Below are positions 36,601-48,256 of a stretch of 64,000 nucleotides of DNA, piece after piece; position 1 is the first letter of the stretch, and each line of letters begins with the position of its first letter. Made by a program: the position numbers and the translations under genes. This stretch comes from Eudorina sp. 2006-703-Eu-15 (Eukaryota; Chlorophyta; Chlorophyceae; Chlamydomonadales; Volvocaceae): contig BDSI01000078.1 of the NCBI GenBank assembly GCA_003117195.1, forward strand, positions 282,976 through 346,975, read 5' to 3'. The notes under the pieces were generated by a model. The model saw only the letters and a list, made by a program, of their open reading frames with translations, did no database searches and was not told the DNA's origin.

Positions 36601-39600
36601 CTTCCGGGCCCTGTCTAAGGGTTTATGTCGCGGTTTTATATGATGCTATAGGACACCTTCAACCATCATCACACCGAACCTACGCCATACGAACCGAGGG
36701 TCCAAGGCGGTTGATCCTGCCAACTAAGGATCCCACCTCATCCATTCACCCGCACATACATCCGTAGAGACAGAGGGTTCAGCAATCGCCACCGATCTAG
36801 CGTGCGAATCTCAATCCATCAACTGTGATCACAACTCCACATCTCAGCAGCTAGCCATAATCTCATGCTCCCGAACAATGTCGGGGGTCACCCTGGGACT
36901 CGAACCACGGGGGATTTGTATTCTGACGAACAGGACGAAATGCGGGTTATGGCCCCGCAAACATACAAGCAAGAACAATCCGCCAACCGGCCCGGAATCA
37001 CGGCATTAAAATAACCGAGCCTATCGCCCAATTATACGATAGCTCCTCCTTCATTGCCGTCCCTCATTTTTGCTCTTCGTACCATCCCCCAACCTCCAAC
37101 TGCTAACGGTCAGGTGCGCTACGCCTTCCTGGCGGGTCTGGCCGTGAGCGTGCTGCTCATCCCCCTCAACCGCCTCATCGCGGGGCGCATCCTGGCGGCG
37201 AGCAAGGACATGATGGCGGCCAAGGTGGGGCGCAGCTGCGGAGGGGGGTGGACATGATGGCGGCCAAGGTGGGCGCAGCTGCGGAGGGGGGGGACATGAT
37301 GGCGGCCAAGGTGGGGCGCAGCTGCGGAGGGTGGGACATGATGGCGGCCAAGGTGGGGCTGCGGAGGGGGGGCTGATGGCGGCCAAGGTGGGGCCAGCTG
37401 CGGAGGGGGGTGGGACATGATGGCGGCCAAGGTGGGGCGCAGCTGCGGAGGGGTATAGGAAATTGGTAGACACATTCAAACTGCGCTGCAGCTTTTGGGG
37501 AGTGGGTGTGGGTGTGGGTGTGTTTTTGTTTTGCGAATGGGAAACCCGCCCTACCCAAATCGGCTCTTGAGGGTGTGGGTTGGATGGGGTGAAGATGGTC
37601 TGGCACGGGTACGGTTTTTATTACCCTTACGTTCGTTCATAGGGTGTATAGCCCTGACATTTATTGTCGTTCTCCGCCCCTCCCCCCCCTTTGACATATT
37701 CAGTTTATGTCTACCAATTTCCTATACCCATCCCCCCGCGCGGCCCCTCTCCCTTCGTCCCCCCCTCCCGCCACACACACACACACAGGACGCCCGTGTG
37801 GGCGCCATGTCGGAGCTGCTTCGGAGCATCTCGGCGGTCAAGACGGCGCCGCAGTGGGAGGCCTTCTACGTGGCCAAGGTACGACATGGGTACGGCGGGC
37901 CTTCTACGGTGCCAAGTAGTGATGCGACATCGATGGGGCCCCCAGAGAACATTCGTCCATTTATGTGAATATTGGTGAAGACGACAGGGGACGATGGGTG
38001 CGGAGCACGGTATGATGGGTACGGCAGGGGACGATGGGTACGGCAAGGGATGCTGCAGAGATTATGGCGTGGACGACAGGTTGGGCGCATCAAGAGGGGA
38101 GGTCCCCGCCTTCCCCGCCGTCCTGGGGACGACGGTGCGCGCGGCGCGGAGACATACACTGCGGATTCCAGCGATGGCACACAAACGCACCTCGCAACCC
38201 CGTCCCCCCGCAGCTTCGCAATGCCCACTTACCGTATTTCCTGTACCGTACTTACCGTATCTCCCCTCGTAGTACCCTTATGTATACCAGGGCAAGCCCC
38301 AGCAGGCCACACCGACAAGGTCTGTTGGCTTTTCTACGCCCTCCCCTCTCCCACCCTACCCCCCACCCTGGCAGAAGCGCAATATAAAATGTGTCTACCA
38401 TTTTCGTACATCCTCCCATCCACCCCCCACCCTCCCCCCCAGGTGACCTCTGCGCGCTCCGCCGAGCTGCGCGGCCTGGCCGTCCGCAAGTACCTGGACG
38501 CGCTGTGCGTCTACTTCTGGGCCGCCACCTCCGGCCTCTTCTCCGCCCTCACCTTCGGGCTGGTGGTGCTGCTGGGCGGCGGGCCCGCCGCCCTGACGCC
38601 CGACGTGGCCTTCACCAGCCTGGCGCTGTTCCAGCTGCTCACGGGGCCGCTCAACGCCATCCCCTGGGTCGTAAACGGTGGGGGCAGGTCGCAGGGGAGG
38701 GGAGGAACAAGGGAGGGGCGGGACGGGAGAGACATGGGAGGGGAGGGACGGGAGGGACAGGGGACAGAGGGAGGGGAGGGAGGCAACACTGGAGGAGAGA
38801 GGGGGGGAGGGAGATTGGGGCCCTGGGCTGGGGGCGGGGTCGGTTTAGGGAGTCCGTCGTCGGTTTGCCCCACTTCCCGTGCCATGGCGGGCGAAGTCCC
38901 CCGGTTGGGCGGGTCAAGGGTGGGGGCGGGGAGCCTAACCGCCGGAGGAGGGTTGGGGCTTGAAGGGCGGGGGCGGAGGCGGGGACGGGGGTGGGGGCGG
39001 AGATTGGAGTCCTGGTGCAGGAAGGCCGACTGCGTTCGGTGGCCCCCACGCCGATGCTGTACATGTACTTGATGTACTGCCCATTCGAAGATTCGATGCT
39101 TGACTTCGACCATTTGGGGGCAACGGTGTCGAATGTTGCCGGAGGCCCCCATCTCCGGACCCCCCCCCCCATCTCAGGGGACCTGACAGTTTTGCGCCGG
39201 TTCCGCCCGGCGCTGTGTGCTCTGACTGGCTAGAGCAGCGCAAGGTTATACCCGGTCAGCCCTTCCAAGGAGTTGTGCGTTGCACGCTTATCAGTGGGCT
39301 TCGGAACCCGAGGCAGAAGGCGGAGGGTTGAGTGAAGGACCGCCCCCGTTTGCACTGGCCCCGCTAAGCTGACCGCCCCCCGCTTTTTCCCCGCACTCGC
39401 TCACCCCCGGCTCCGCGCCCAACCAGGCGTGGTGGAGGCCATGGTTTCGGTGCAGCGGCTGCAGCGCTATCTCTCCCGCTCCGAAACCAAACCCCTCTGG
39501 GCGTACGAAGACCTGGAGCTGCACCTGCGGGATCTGCCGCCCGCGGCGGCGGCTGCCGTGCTTGCGGCCTCCTCGACAGACGCGGCCGTGGCCGGCGGCG

Positions 39601-42600
39601 GCGGCCGCCGCCGCCGCGGCGGGCTGCTGGCGGCGTTGCACGCGGCCACGCGGGAATCCGGCGGCGGCGGCGGGGCGCCGGCCGCCGCGGCGGGGGGCGG
39701 CGCTGTACGGCCGTTGGACCGATTGCTGCGATCCATTCATCTGCCGCCGGCGGCGGCGGCGGCGCTCAAATGGCGGAGCCGGGTGCGCGCCAACCGGCAG
39801 CGGAGAGCCTCCGGTAGCAGCAGCGGCGCCGCCGCCGGCGGCGTCGGCGCCGGCGTCGGCGGCGGCGTCGGCGCCGCTGCCAGCAGCATCCATGGGGCGG
39901 CTGCCGCTGTCATCTCCAGCAGCGCCGGCGATACGGACGGCACTGCTGCTGCTGCTGCCGCCCCTGCGGCGGTGGAGGCGGCGGCGTTGCAGCCGCCGCC
40001 GCCGTCGCTGGTGCCACTTGCGGCGGAGGATCTGGCGGCGAGTCTGAGCAGCGCCACGTTCGCCTGGGACCCGGTGAGGCCGGTGAGGCTAGGGTTTAGC
40101 CCGAGAGCTCGTAACGCGGTTGAGGCCGGGGAGTCTGGAGTTACGCCGAAAGCCCGCACGGTAACGCGGTTGAGGCCGGAAGGTGTAGGCCTGCGGCAAG
40201 GTATAGTGCAGGCGCTCGGTCAAGGAGGAGGCGTACCACAGCTTCTGTACAGCGCCTTTAACTAAGAGGGCTTACTCCTTACTGAAGTTCAGGTGACAGG
40301 GGGATGAAGCGGGCTGGTTCTGGCGTTACGCCGCGCGACACGGCGAAACCGTTCTTCAAACGCTCTTCCCGCACATCGTGCTGAGCTGCTAACACGCGCC
40401 GCTGCCCGCACCCCGCTGCTTCGCCGCTCCGCAGGCCGCCCGGCCGTGCCTGTACGACATCTCCCTTGCCGTACCTCGGGGCGCGCTCACCGTGATTGTG
40501 GGGCGCGTGGGGTCGGGGAAGAGCAGTCTGCTGGCGGCGCTGCTAGGGGGCGGCGACGGCGGCGGTGGAGGGGCCAGCGGTGGCGGTGGCGGCGGCGGTG
40601 GCGCCGCCGCCGCCGCTGCATCCGCGAGCGAGCCAAGCGGGGCCAGCGGCGAGCTGCCGCTGCTGAGCGGTTCCTGCCGGACGTTTGTACGGCGGCTGTC
40701 GTACGCGCCGCAGCAGCCGTGGGTGATGGCGGGCACGCTGCGAGACAACGTGCTGTTGGGCACGGCACTGGACGAGCGGCTGTACTGGCAGGTACGGCGC
40801 ATCCAGAACGGCTGAAGATAGCCACCCTGGTGTGCGCAAGTCTGAAAGACATACCGCGCCGCACAACACCACAGCCGTGTCGTACTTAGCTTTGTGCGGA
40901 CGCTGCCATACGCATTAACACGATGCGCTTCAGGTTTGGATTCGGGTTTGGTTTCGGGTGGGGTTACATATGTCAAATGCCATCAATTGTCCACCCCGCC
41001 CCGCCCCGCCCCGCCCCGCCCCGGCCCGGGCCCCCCCTTCCCCCCGCAGGTGCTCCACGACGTGGCCCTACTGCCCGACCTGGCGGCGCTGGGGCCCGCT
41101 GGGGACCTCACCCGGCTGGGGGACAACGGATGCACGTGAGTGACCCGGAGGGGGGGGGGAGGTGACGCCTGGGCGTGGGGGTGGGTGGGTGGGGGTTGGG
41201 GTTGGGGTGGGGGGGCGGGACCACTCGGCGGTGTAGTGAGACGTCCGCACGACCCGCCCGAACCGGGCCGGATGAGGGCCGGGATTCGGTGTTGGGAGGG
41301 AGGGGTATGGGAAATTGATAGACATTTCAATTTGCGCTGCTGCCAAAGCGACAGAGGGAGGGGAGTTGGGGGGTGCGGTGTCGCTGTCCTGTGCTGCGAC
41401 ATGAACGGGGTTTGAGGACCGGCGATCCCGAATTCGGCGTCCGAGCATGCGGACTCCCTGCGAGGCCGACCCGCCGCCCTGCATGCGAGCCGCTGAACCC
41501 CGTCTCCCCCCCTGGGTGCTGCGCTAACACGCGTACATGCATCGCCACCCATCCTTCTAGCCCTTCCTCCCTCGCCCTGATCCTTGCCCACGTCCCGCAG
41601 GCTCTCCGGCGGCCAGCGGTCGCGACTGGGCCTGGCTCGCGCGCTGTACCACGTGACCCGTGGGTCAGTGGCGTCAGCAACCTCCACGTCAGCGCCGCCG
41701 GATTCCGCCACTCGGTCCCGCAGCCGCGCGGCCGCCCGCCAGCATCGTCCCAGCCCCGGCATCCAGGATCCGAACCCGGATCCAAGCTGCCTGGGTCCAC
41801 CCTTGGATTCCGTCCCACAGCGCGCTTCCAGCGCCGATCCGAATCTGGACCACGACGTGATGGTGTTGTTGGATGACGTCCTGGCGCCCCTGGACCGTCC
41901 CTGCGCCTCCCATGTCGTACAGCACGCGCTGCTGGGGCGGCTTTGCACGGCGCTGCCGCCGGCGCCGCTGGCGCCTGGGAGTTCCGCCGCCGCCGCTGCC
42001 GGCCCCGCCTGTGCCGGCGCTGCCGCCGCCGGCGGCGGCGGCGGCGGCGCCCCAGGCCCCCGGGCGGCCCCCACGGTGGTTCTGGTGAGCAACGACGTCC
42101 GTTGCATCCGGGCGGCGTCGCTGGTTGTGGCGCTGGAGGGCGGCCGGGTGGCCTACAGCGGGCCGCCCGCGGGCTACTTTGCCAGCGCGCACTGCCTGCA
42201 CCGCCACCACCCGCTCCACCACCACCACCACCACCATCGCGACCGCGACGATACCCACAGCCGACATGACCACAACAACATTCACCACCAACACAATGCG
42301 CACCAGGGCCGCGTCCAGGATGGCGCAGCTAACGGAGGAGGAGGGCACGTGCTGCTGCACCACCAGCAGGAGCAGCAAGGGCCACGGAGCGCCGCCGCCG
42401 TTGGCGCGGCGGCTGCAGCAGCGGAGGCGCCCGATGGCGAGTCGGGCAGTAGCAGTAGTGCGCGGAGCGGCGGTGGGGATGTAGCTGGCGGCGGCAGCAG
42501 CTTGCGAGATGGAGGTGCAGCGGAAAGACCAGACGTCGGCAGCGGCAGTAGCAGCAGCGGCAACGGCGGCGCCGGTAGCGGAGGCAGCAGCACGAGTAAT

Positions 42601-45600
42601 GAAGGAGACCGGGCTGGAGCTGACGGTGGGGAACCGCCGCCGCCACCGCCGGCGGCGGCGGTGGGCGTAGCGACAGCGGCAAACAAGGAGGTGGAGGATG
42701 AGGAGGAGCGTGAGGTAGGGCACGTGCGGTGGCGGGTGTACGTCAGGTACGGCAGGGCCGTCGGCCGCGGTGTCGTACTGGCGGTGCTGCTGAGCCTGGC
42801 GCTCATGCAGGCGTCCAGGAACGCCGGCGACCTGTGGGTGTCGTACTTTGCCGCGCACAGCGGCGGCGGCGCCGCCGCCGCCGCCGCAACTGCGGCGCGG
42901 CCGCCGCTGCCGCCGGCGGCTGGGCCGCCGAGCGGCACCTGGGCCCTGCCGCGGCCCCTGCTTGGGTCCATTCCTGACGGAGCCTCTGCACCCGCCGTCG
43001 CCGCCGCCACCGGCGCCGCGACGAAGTCGATCTGGGCGCGTGCCCTGGCGGCGGAGCTGTCGGGACTGCTGTCGTCATCGCCTTCATGGTTGTCCCCCGC
43101 CCTCCCGGCCGCTTGGCACTGGTGCAGCGGCGCCAGCGCAGCCTGGCCGCACCCCGTCGTCGGCTTTGGGGCATCGGCGGCGGCGGCGACGTCGGCCGCG
43201 ATGTCGACGTCGACGGCGGCGGCCGCCGCTGCCATCTGCCCGACGACGGCAGGCCCTTGGTCTGACGCGCTCGGAGGACCGACGACTGGGACGCATCGCG
43301 GTCATGACGATGACGATGACGATGGTGGGTTCAACACCGGCGACCGTCCCGGCGCTGCCGCCGGCGCCGGTACTGGTGCCGTTGGCGTTGGCGGCGGCGG
43401 CGGGCACGGCGGTGGTGCTTACGGAACCGGAACCGGCAATCGTACTGGCGCCGCCGGGGCCGCTGGTACTGGCACCGGCGGCGTCGACGGCAGGCACGGC
43501 GGCGGCGGCGGCGGCGGCGAGCAGCCGTCGGGGAGGCGGGAGGGGTTCTGGTCGGCCCGCACGTTCCTGTGGGGCGTCCTGGCCATAGCGGTCGCCAACA
43601 GCGTCTTCACGATGGCGAGGGCCTTCTCCTTCGCCTTCGCAGGTGCGTGTTGGGTACCTGGAGGGGTGGGTGACAAGGGCGGGTGCGGCGGACGGTGTGG
43701 GGGATACCGACTGCCCGGGGCGTGGGAGGCAAAAGGGTGAACCGAGTTGACAAGTTGACTGTATGCGAGCGGGCGGGCGGGCGGGGCCGGGCGGGCGGGC
43801 GGTCTCAGGGAACGGGCGATGGGCGGCCCGGGTGACCGCAGCGCTGAACACCGCGCTGAAATGTTGGGGACGGTAACCCTAGCACCCCTGGTCACGTGTG
43901 ATGGTCTTCTTCTGCCGAGCCATGCAACTAGCTAGCCCGGCATCGCGAGCGCGATTGCGTCGTCGGTGAGGCGGCAGGCAGGGGCAATGGGCACGGGCAG
44001 GGGGCACAGGCGCACAGGCGCCCGGGGACCAGAACGCTAGCTGCAGTCCCTAGCACGGGACTCGCTACTACGCTCGCCTCCCCCCATCCGACCCGGTCAC
44101 TTCCCTTACTCCCTGATCCCACCAGTGTTCACTGTTCAGTGAATAACCCGCCCCCGGTGGTGTGTGTGCCCCGGCCCCGCCCCCCCCCTCCCCTTTCCCC
44201 CCAGGTATGGCCGCCGCCCGTCTGCTCCACCAGCAGCTGCTGCGGGCGGTTCTGGCTGCCCCGCTGGCCTTCTTCGAATCGGTGCCGCCAGGCCGCGTGC
44301 TCAACAGGTGGGGTGGTGGGGTCGAGTCGGGGTTTGGTTGGCTTAAGTTAGGTTCAAGGTCTCGGTAGTTGGAGCTGGGGTTTGGTTGGGTTTGGTTTGG
44401 TTAAGTTAGGTTCAAGGTCTCGGTAGTTGGAGCTGGGGTTTGGTTGGGTTTGGTTTGGTTTGGTTGGCTGGGTTGTGTGGGTGAATTGAGTGTTAGCGGA
44501 TCGCTATGGGGAGAGGACTCGGTAGGCGGGATGACGAGCTGAGTGAGCAACCCCTGGGTGAAGGCGGGTGGCAGCTCGCAGGGTGGGGTGGGGCGGGGGC
44601 TTCCTGAGACATGATCAGATCGGCGGAAAGGTGCGAGCGGGGTCGGGGAGGTCGCGTCGGTGAGGAGAGGGCAGGCAGGCAAGCAGGCAGGCGCAGGGGT
44701 TGGGGGCGTTGGATGCTCTTTGCGTATTCCGTGTTTCCGTCCCGCTTGTGGTTTGGGATGGGGATGGGGATGGGCAGGCGGCGCCGACTGCGTCGACCGC
44801 CACCATGCATGTCCCGTACACACCCTGGCCGGGCGTTCCGGCCCCTTCCCGGCACGTCGGCACGCCGGCACGCCGTGTACATCCCTTCCGGACCGGGCGG
44901 CGACCGCCGACTGCGGAATCGTCCGGCACTTTACGGCAGGTCGTGTACTTGACGCACGCACGCCCGACCCGCACCGCCACCCGCAACACGTCACCACACC
45001 GCCCCCCCCATCGCTCTCTCGTCGTCCGCACACCTGTTCTGCCTGCCTCCGAACACACACACACGCACCCACAGGGCCAAGGCAGCCGACCCGCACCAGC
45101 TGGTAGTCTTCCGCGACGCCGCGACAACAACAGCGCGCCAAATCGACAGCGTTCTTCCGATACCACAGCCCTGTATTCCTTATATGGGTCGGGCAATGGT
45201 TATATTATATGCGCATACGGGCAAACTATTGGGCGCCACTTGGCCCCTCGCATGTCACGCACTCCTGCTCTGCCTGCTGAAATAACACGCACCCACAGGT
45301 TCTCCTCGGACCAGTCCGCCGTGGACGACTCGCTGCCCTTCATCCTCAACATCGCGCTGGCCAACGCGGCCTCCCTGCTGGGCCTTATGGCGGTGCTGTG
45401 CTACAGCGCGCCCCTGCTGCTGGTGCTGCTACTGCCGCTGGCGCTGCTGTTCAGGTGTGCGCAATTGCTTATGGGTGTGTTCGTGTGTGCGTATGTGTGC
45501 GTGTAAGACAACCGATCCCGAGAGAGACGAGGAGTCCAGCTGGGTTGAACCGAAAAACAGCCGAGACACTCCCAGACCAGCTGGGTGGTCTTGGGTGCGA

Positions 45601-48256
45601 GACCGTTTTGTCATATGTCCTGCCTGGGCCTCGCGAACCCAAACCTCAAGCAGCAACACCTCGAAAGCTTGGAATCGAAAGCTCGGAACCCAATCAAAAC
45701 CCCGAACCCGAAATTCCCCGCCGTGCGGCAGGCGGCTCCAGGTGTTCTACCGCAGCAGCAGTCGGGAGATCCGGCGGCTGGAGGCGCTGGCGCTGTCACC
45801 GGTGTACGGCGCGTTCGGCGGCGTGGCGGAGGCGGCGCCGCTGGTGCGCGCCTTCGCCGCGCAGCCGTACTTCCTGTCCACCGCCGTCGTCGCCATCACG
45901 CGCCACCAGCGGGCCGCGATCACTGGTATGTAGTACGAACGGTTGTACAAATCGTCGAACGAATTGTCGTACGAACTGTCACGTCGTGAGGGGACCCTTT
46001 ATAACGCGGCATGCGCGATTGGGGTTTAAGAGGAGGCACATGACCTTCTGACTCCAGACACAACATGCTGTACGGCACTTATGTATGCATGCGCTTGTGT
46101 CATCGACGGCGTGACGTCGCCAATTCCTTGGTCGCGTGACCGTACGTAACCGTTGATAGACCATAGCCTGACCGCGGGGCTCGGCTGCACGTACAGGTGG
46201 CGCCGCATCCGCCTGGCTGGGGCTGCGGCTACAGCTGTTGGCCTCCGGTCTCGTGGTGGCTGTAGCAGGTCTGGCGGTCTGGCGGAGCAGTAGCAGCAGC
46301 AGCGCCGGCCTTGGTGTCGGCCCGACTGGGGGCCTCGGCGGCGGCGGCGGCGGCGGCGCCGACCTGGTCGCCAGCCTGGCGGGCCTCAGCCTCGCGTACG
46401 CGCTGCCGGTGGTGGGTCTGCTCAACGGCCTCCTGACCTCCACCGCCGAGACGGAGCAGGAGATGGTGGCGGTGGAGCGACTCGCGCAGTACGCCGACGA
46501 CCTGGCGCCGCAGCCCCTCACGCTGCCGCCGCTGCCGCCGCCGCCGCCGCCGCCGCCTGCGGCGGCGGCGGCGGCCGCCAGCCCCGCCGGCTCCGCCGGC
46601 GGTGGCGGCGCCGGCGGCGGCTCCGCCGCCGCCGTCGCGGCGGCTGTGCGTGTTGAGGGCCTCGTGGTGCGGTACCGCCCGGACCTGCCGCCGGCGCTGG
46701 CGGGCTTGGATCTTGTCGTACTGCCCGGCCAGCACGTGGGGCTGTGCGGGCGGACGGGCGCGGGGAAGAGCAGTGTGGTGGGGGCGCTGCTGCGACTGGT
46801 GGAGGCGGAGGCGGGTGAGTGGGTCCCGAGCGGGTGGGTGCGGGGGGAGGGGGTTGGCGGACTCGACGCTGGGGTCCTCGACGCTGGCGGACTCGACGCT
46901 GGGTTAGCTCTTGGCGGCGGCCTGCATAGATTGGTAAGGTCGTCTGTGCGGATTGAGCTCGCCGGGCCCGGACGCTGGCACAGAGGTCGCGAGCAGTGAA
47001 GCTGGGCGGATCCAGGGAAACGGTTCGCACCATAACCAGACACACGCACGTCAGTTCACTGCCTGGGTGTAGTGGCGGTAGGGTGCTTGTCAGGAAGACC
47101 TCGCTCCGAGGGTTGCCTTGTTTTGGCTGCGCAGCTGCGAGCTGGCTTGTATCCTGCATTCTGCCCATCCTCTGTTGTGTGTGTTCTCTGTACAACGGCA
47201 AGGATTTAATGTCCGAAGCTCCGCCCCTCCCCTCCCCGCCCGCGTCTTCCCCGTGGACTGGCAGGCCGCGTGCTTCTGTACGGCACGGATGTACGGACTG
47301 TCCCGCTGCCGCGGCTGCGCGGCTCGGTGGGGGTGCTGCTGCAGCGGCCCTTCATCGCCAGCGCCACCGTACGAGAGAACCTGGATCCCCTGGGAACCAC
47401 CCGTACGTGTACGGCAACGTCGTCGTCGTCGTCGTCATCAAGGGCCGCGGCCGCGCCAACCTCCAAAGACGCTGAAGTCGTCGGCGAGGCCGCCATTCGC
47501 ATCGATGTTGACGCCAGCGGCGGCGGCGGCGGCGGCGGCGGCGACGCCGGCCTGTCTGACGGCGCCCTGTGCGACGCCCTCCGCTGCGTCGGGCTGTGGG
47601 ACGCCCTGGCGGCGGCGGCGGTGCACCGCCGCCCCCGCCTGCGCCGCCGCCGCCGCCGTACCGAAGACCCGTCGCAGGACTCATCGTCGCCGCTGCCGCC
47701 GCCGCCGCCGCCACCGCCAGGTCCGTCGGAGGTGCTGAGCCTCCCGCTGGGCTCCCTCACCGATGCGGTGGGTCTCAGCACCGGTCAGCAGCTGCTGCTG
47801 GGCCTGGCCCGGCTGCTGCTGCGGCCCCGGCGGCTCGTCCTGTTGGACGAGTGCTCGTCCCACGTGGACCTCGCGACGGCCGCCACCATCCGCCGCGTGG
47901 TCGCGGAGCAGATCCTGCGCAGGCAGCCGGCGCCGCATTGGCCGTCGGCTGGCCCCGCCGGGCAGGCGGCGGCGGTGCTGGAGGTGGCTCACGACCTGGG
48001 GGCGATATGGGGATGCGACCAGGTGGTGGTGATGGAGGCGGGCAGGGCGGTGGAGACTGGGCCCCCCCGGGAGCTGGCTGGGCGGGAGGGCGGCAGGTTC
48101 AGGCAGCTGGTGATGGCGTCAGCCGCGGCGGCGGGGACGGGGGCGGGCACGGGGGCCGCGGCCTCGAGTGGTGGCGGGGGCGGGGGCGTTGGTGATAACA
48201 GCCGCGGTGGAGGTGCCTCAGCAGAAGGGGTGCCTAATAGAGGGGTGCTTAACTAG
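33638..48256 (+). CDS. ABCC10: ABCC-family transporter, ABCC10/MRP7-like, ~2,206 residues
   Basis: Full-length ATP-driven exporter (TMD1-NBD1-TMD2-NBD2). Sixteen exons, all phases closing: 33638-33811, 34437-34526, 35561-35851, 36080-36514, 37114-37224, 37789-37878, 38443-38677, 39427-40073, 40435-40791, 41050-41135, 41601-43642, 44205-44307, 45299-45454, 45732-45925, 46197-46814, 47265-48256. MRP7 marks are NAIPWVVNGVVEAMVSVQRL, RFSSDQSAVDDSLPFILNI and YRSSSREIRRLEALALSP. NBD1: Walker A GRVGSGKSS, Q-loop APQQPW, signature LSGGQ, Walker B VMVLLDD, but VLVSND at the H-loop. NBD2: GRTGAGKSS, LLQRPF, LSTGQ, LVLLDECSSHVD, EVAHDL. Extra length comes from Ala/Gly/Ser inserts and a His-rich linker after NBD1. 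There is no TMD0; the start may lie further upstream, as an acceptor-like ctgcag lies at 33564-33569. Confidence 0.93.
34766..34905. repeat. GATCTGGGTCGC tandem repeat in ABCC intron 2
   Basis: About ten diverged 12-15 bp copies of TGATCTGGGT with C/G-rich joints. Related GATCTGATCTG repeats reappear at 35505-35552, directly upstream of the acceptor at 35560, so the same simple sequence lies near both ends of the intron. Confidence 0.9.
35147..35200 (+). repeat. Dispersed intronic element 1, copy in ABCC intron 2
   Basis: CTCTGGCAGCAGCGCAGTAT, then TGTCTACCAATTTCCTATA and a C-rich tail; the longest match to the copies in the proteasome introns. Confidence 0.85.
37207..37450. repeat. Minisatellite spanning and multiplying an ABCC splice donor
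   Basis: A 37-44 bp unit, GACATGATGGCGGCCAAG followed by GTGGGGCGCAGCTGCGGAGG, occurs about six times, starting at 37207, 37251, 37293, 37335, ~37372 (shortened) and 37414. The first copy contains the last 18 nt of exon 5 and its donor (37224/37225), so every later copy offers the same exon-end/donor sequence within the intron. Confidence 0.95.
37701..37740 (+). repeat. Dispersed intronic element 1, copy in ABCC intron 5
   Basis: Short form, CAGTTTATGTCTACCAATTT followed by CCTATACCC and a pyrimidine tail ending at the acceptor before 37789. The same intron holds an inverted copy at 37451-37492, so the two could pair. Confidence 0.8.
38367..38420 (+). repeat. Dispersed intronic element 1, copy in ABCC intron 6
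   Basis: CTGGCAGAAGCGCAATATAA, then TGTGTCTACCATTTTCGTA and a C-rich tail, ending about 22 bp before the exon start at 38443. Confidence 0.8.
44343..44458. repeat. 58-bp tandem duplication in ABCC intron 12
   Basis: 44343-44400 and 44401-44458 are identical, starting TTAAGTTAGGTTCAAGGTCT and ending in GGTTTGG-type repeats that continue beyond the second copy. Confidence 0.95.

Noticed and set aside
36860..36960. A functional tRNA gene on the minus strand
   Set aside because: Only the B box fits; the T-stem and acceptor stem do not pair, so I kept it only as a possible SINE relic.
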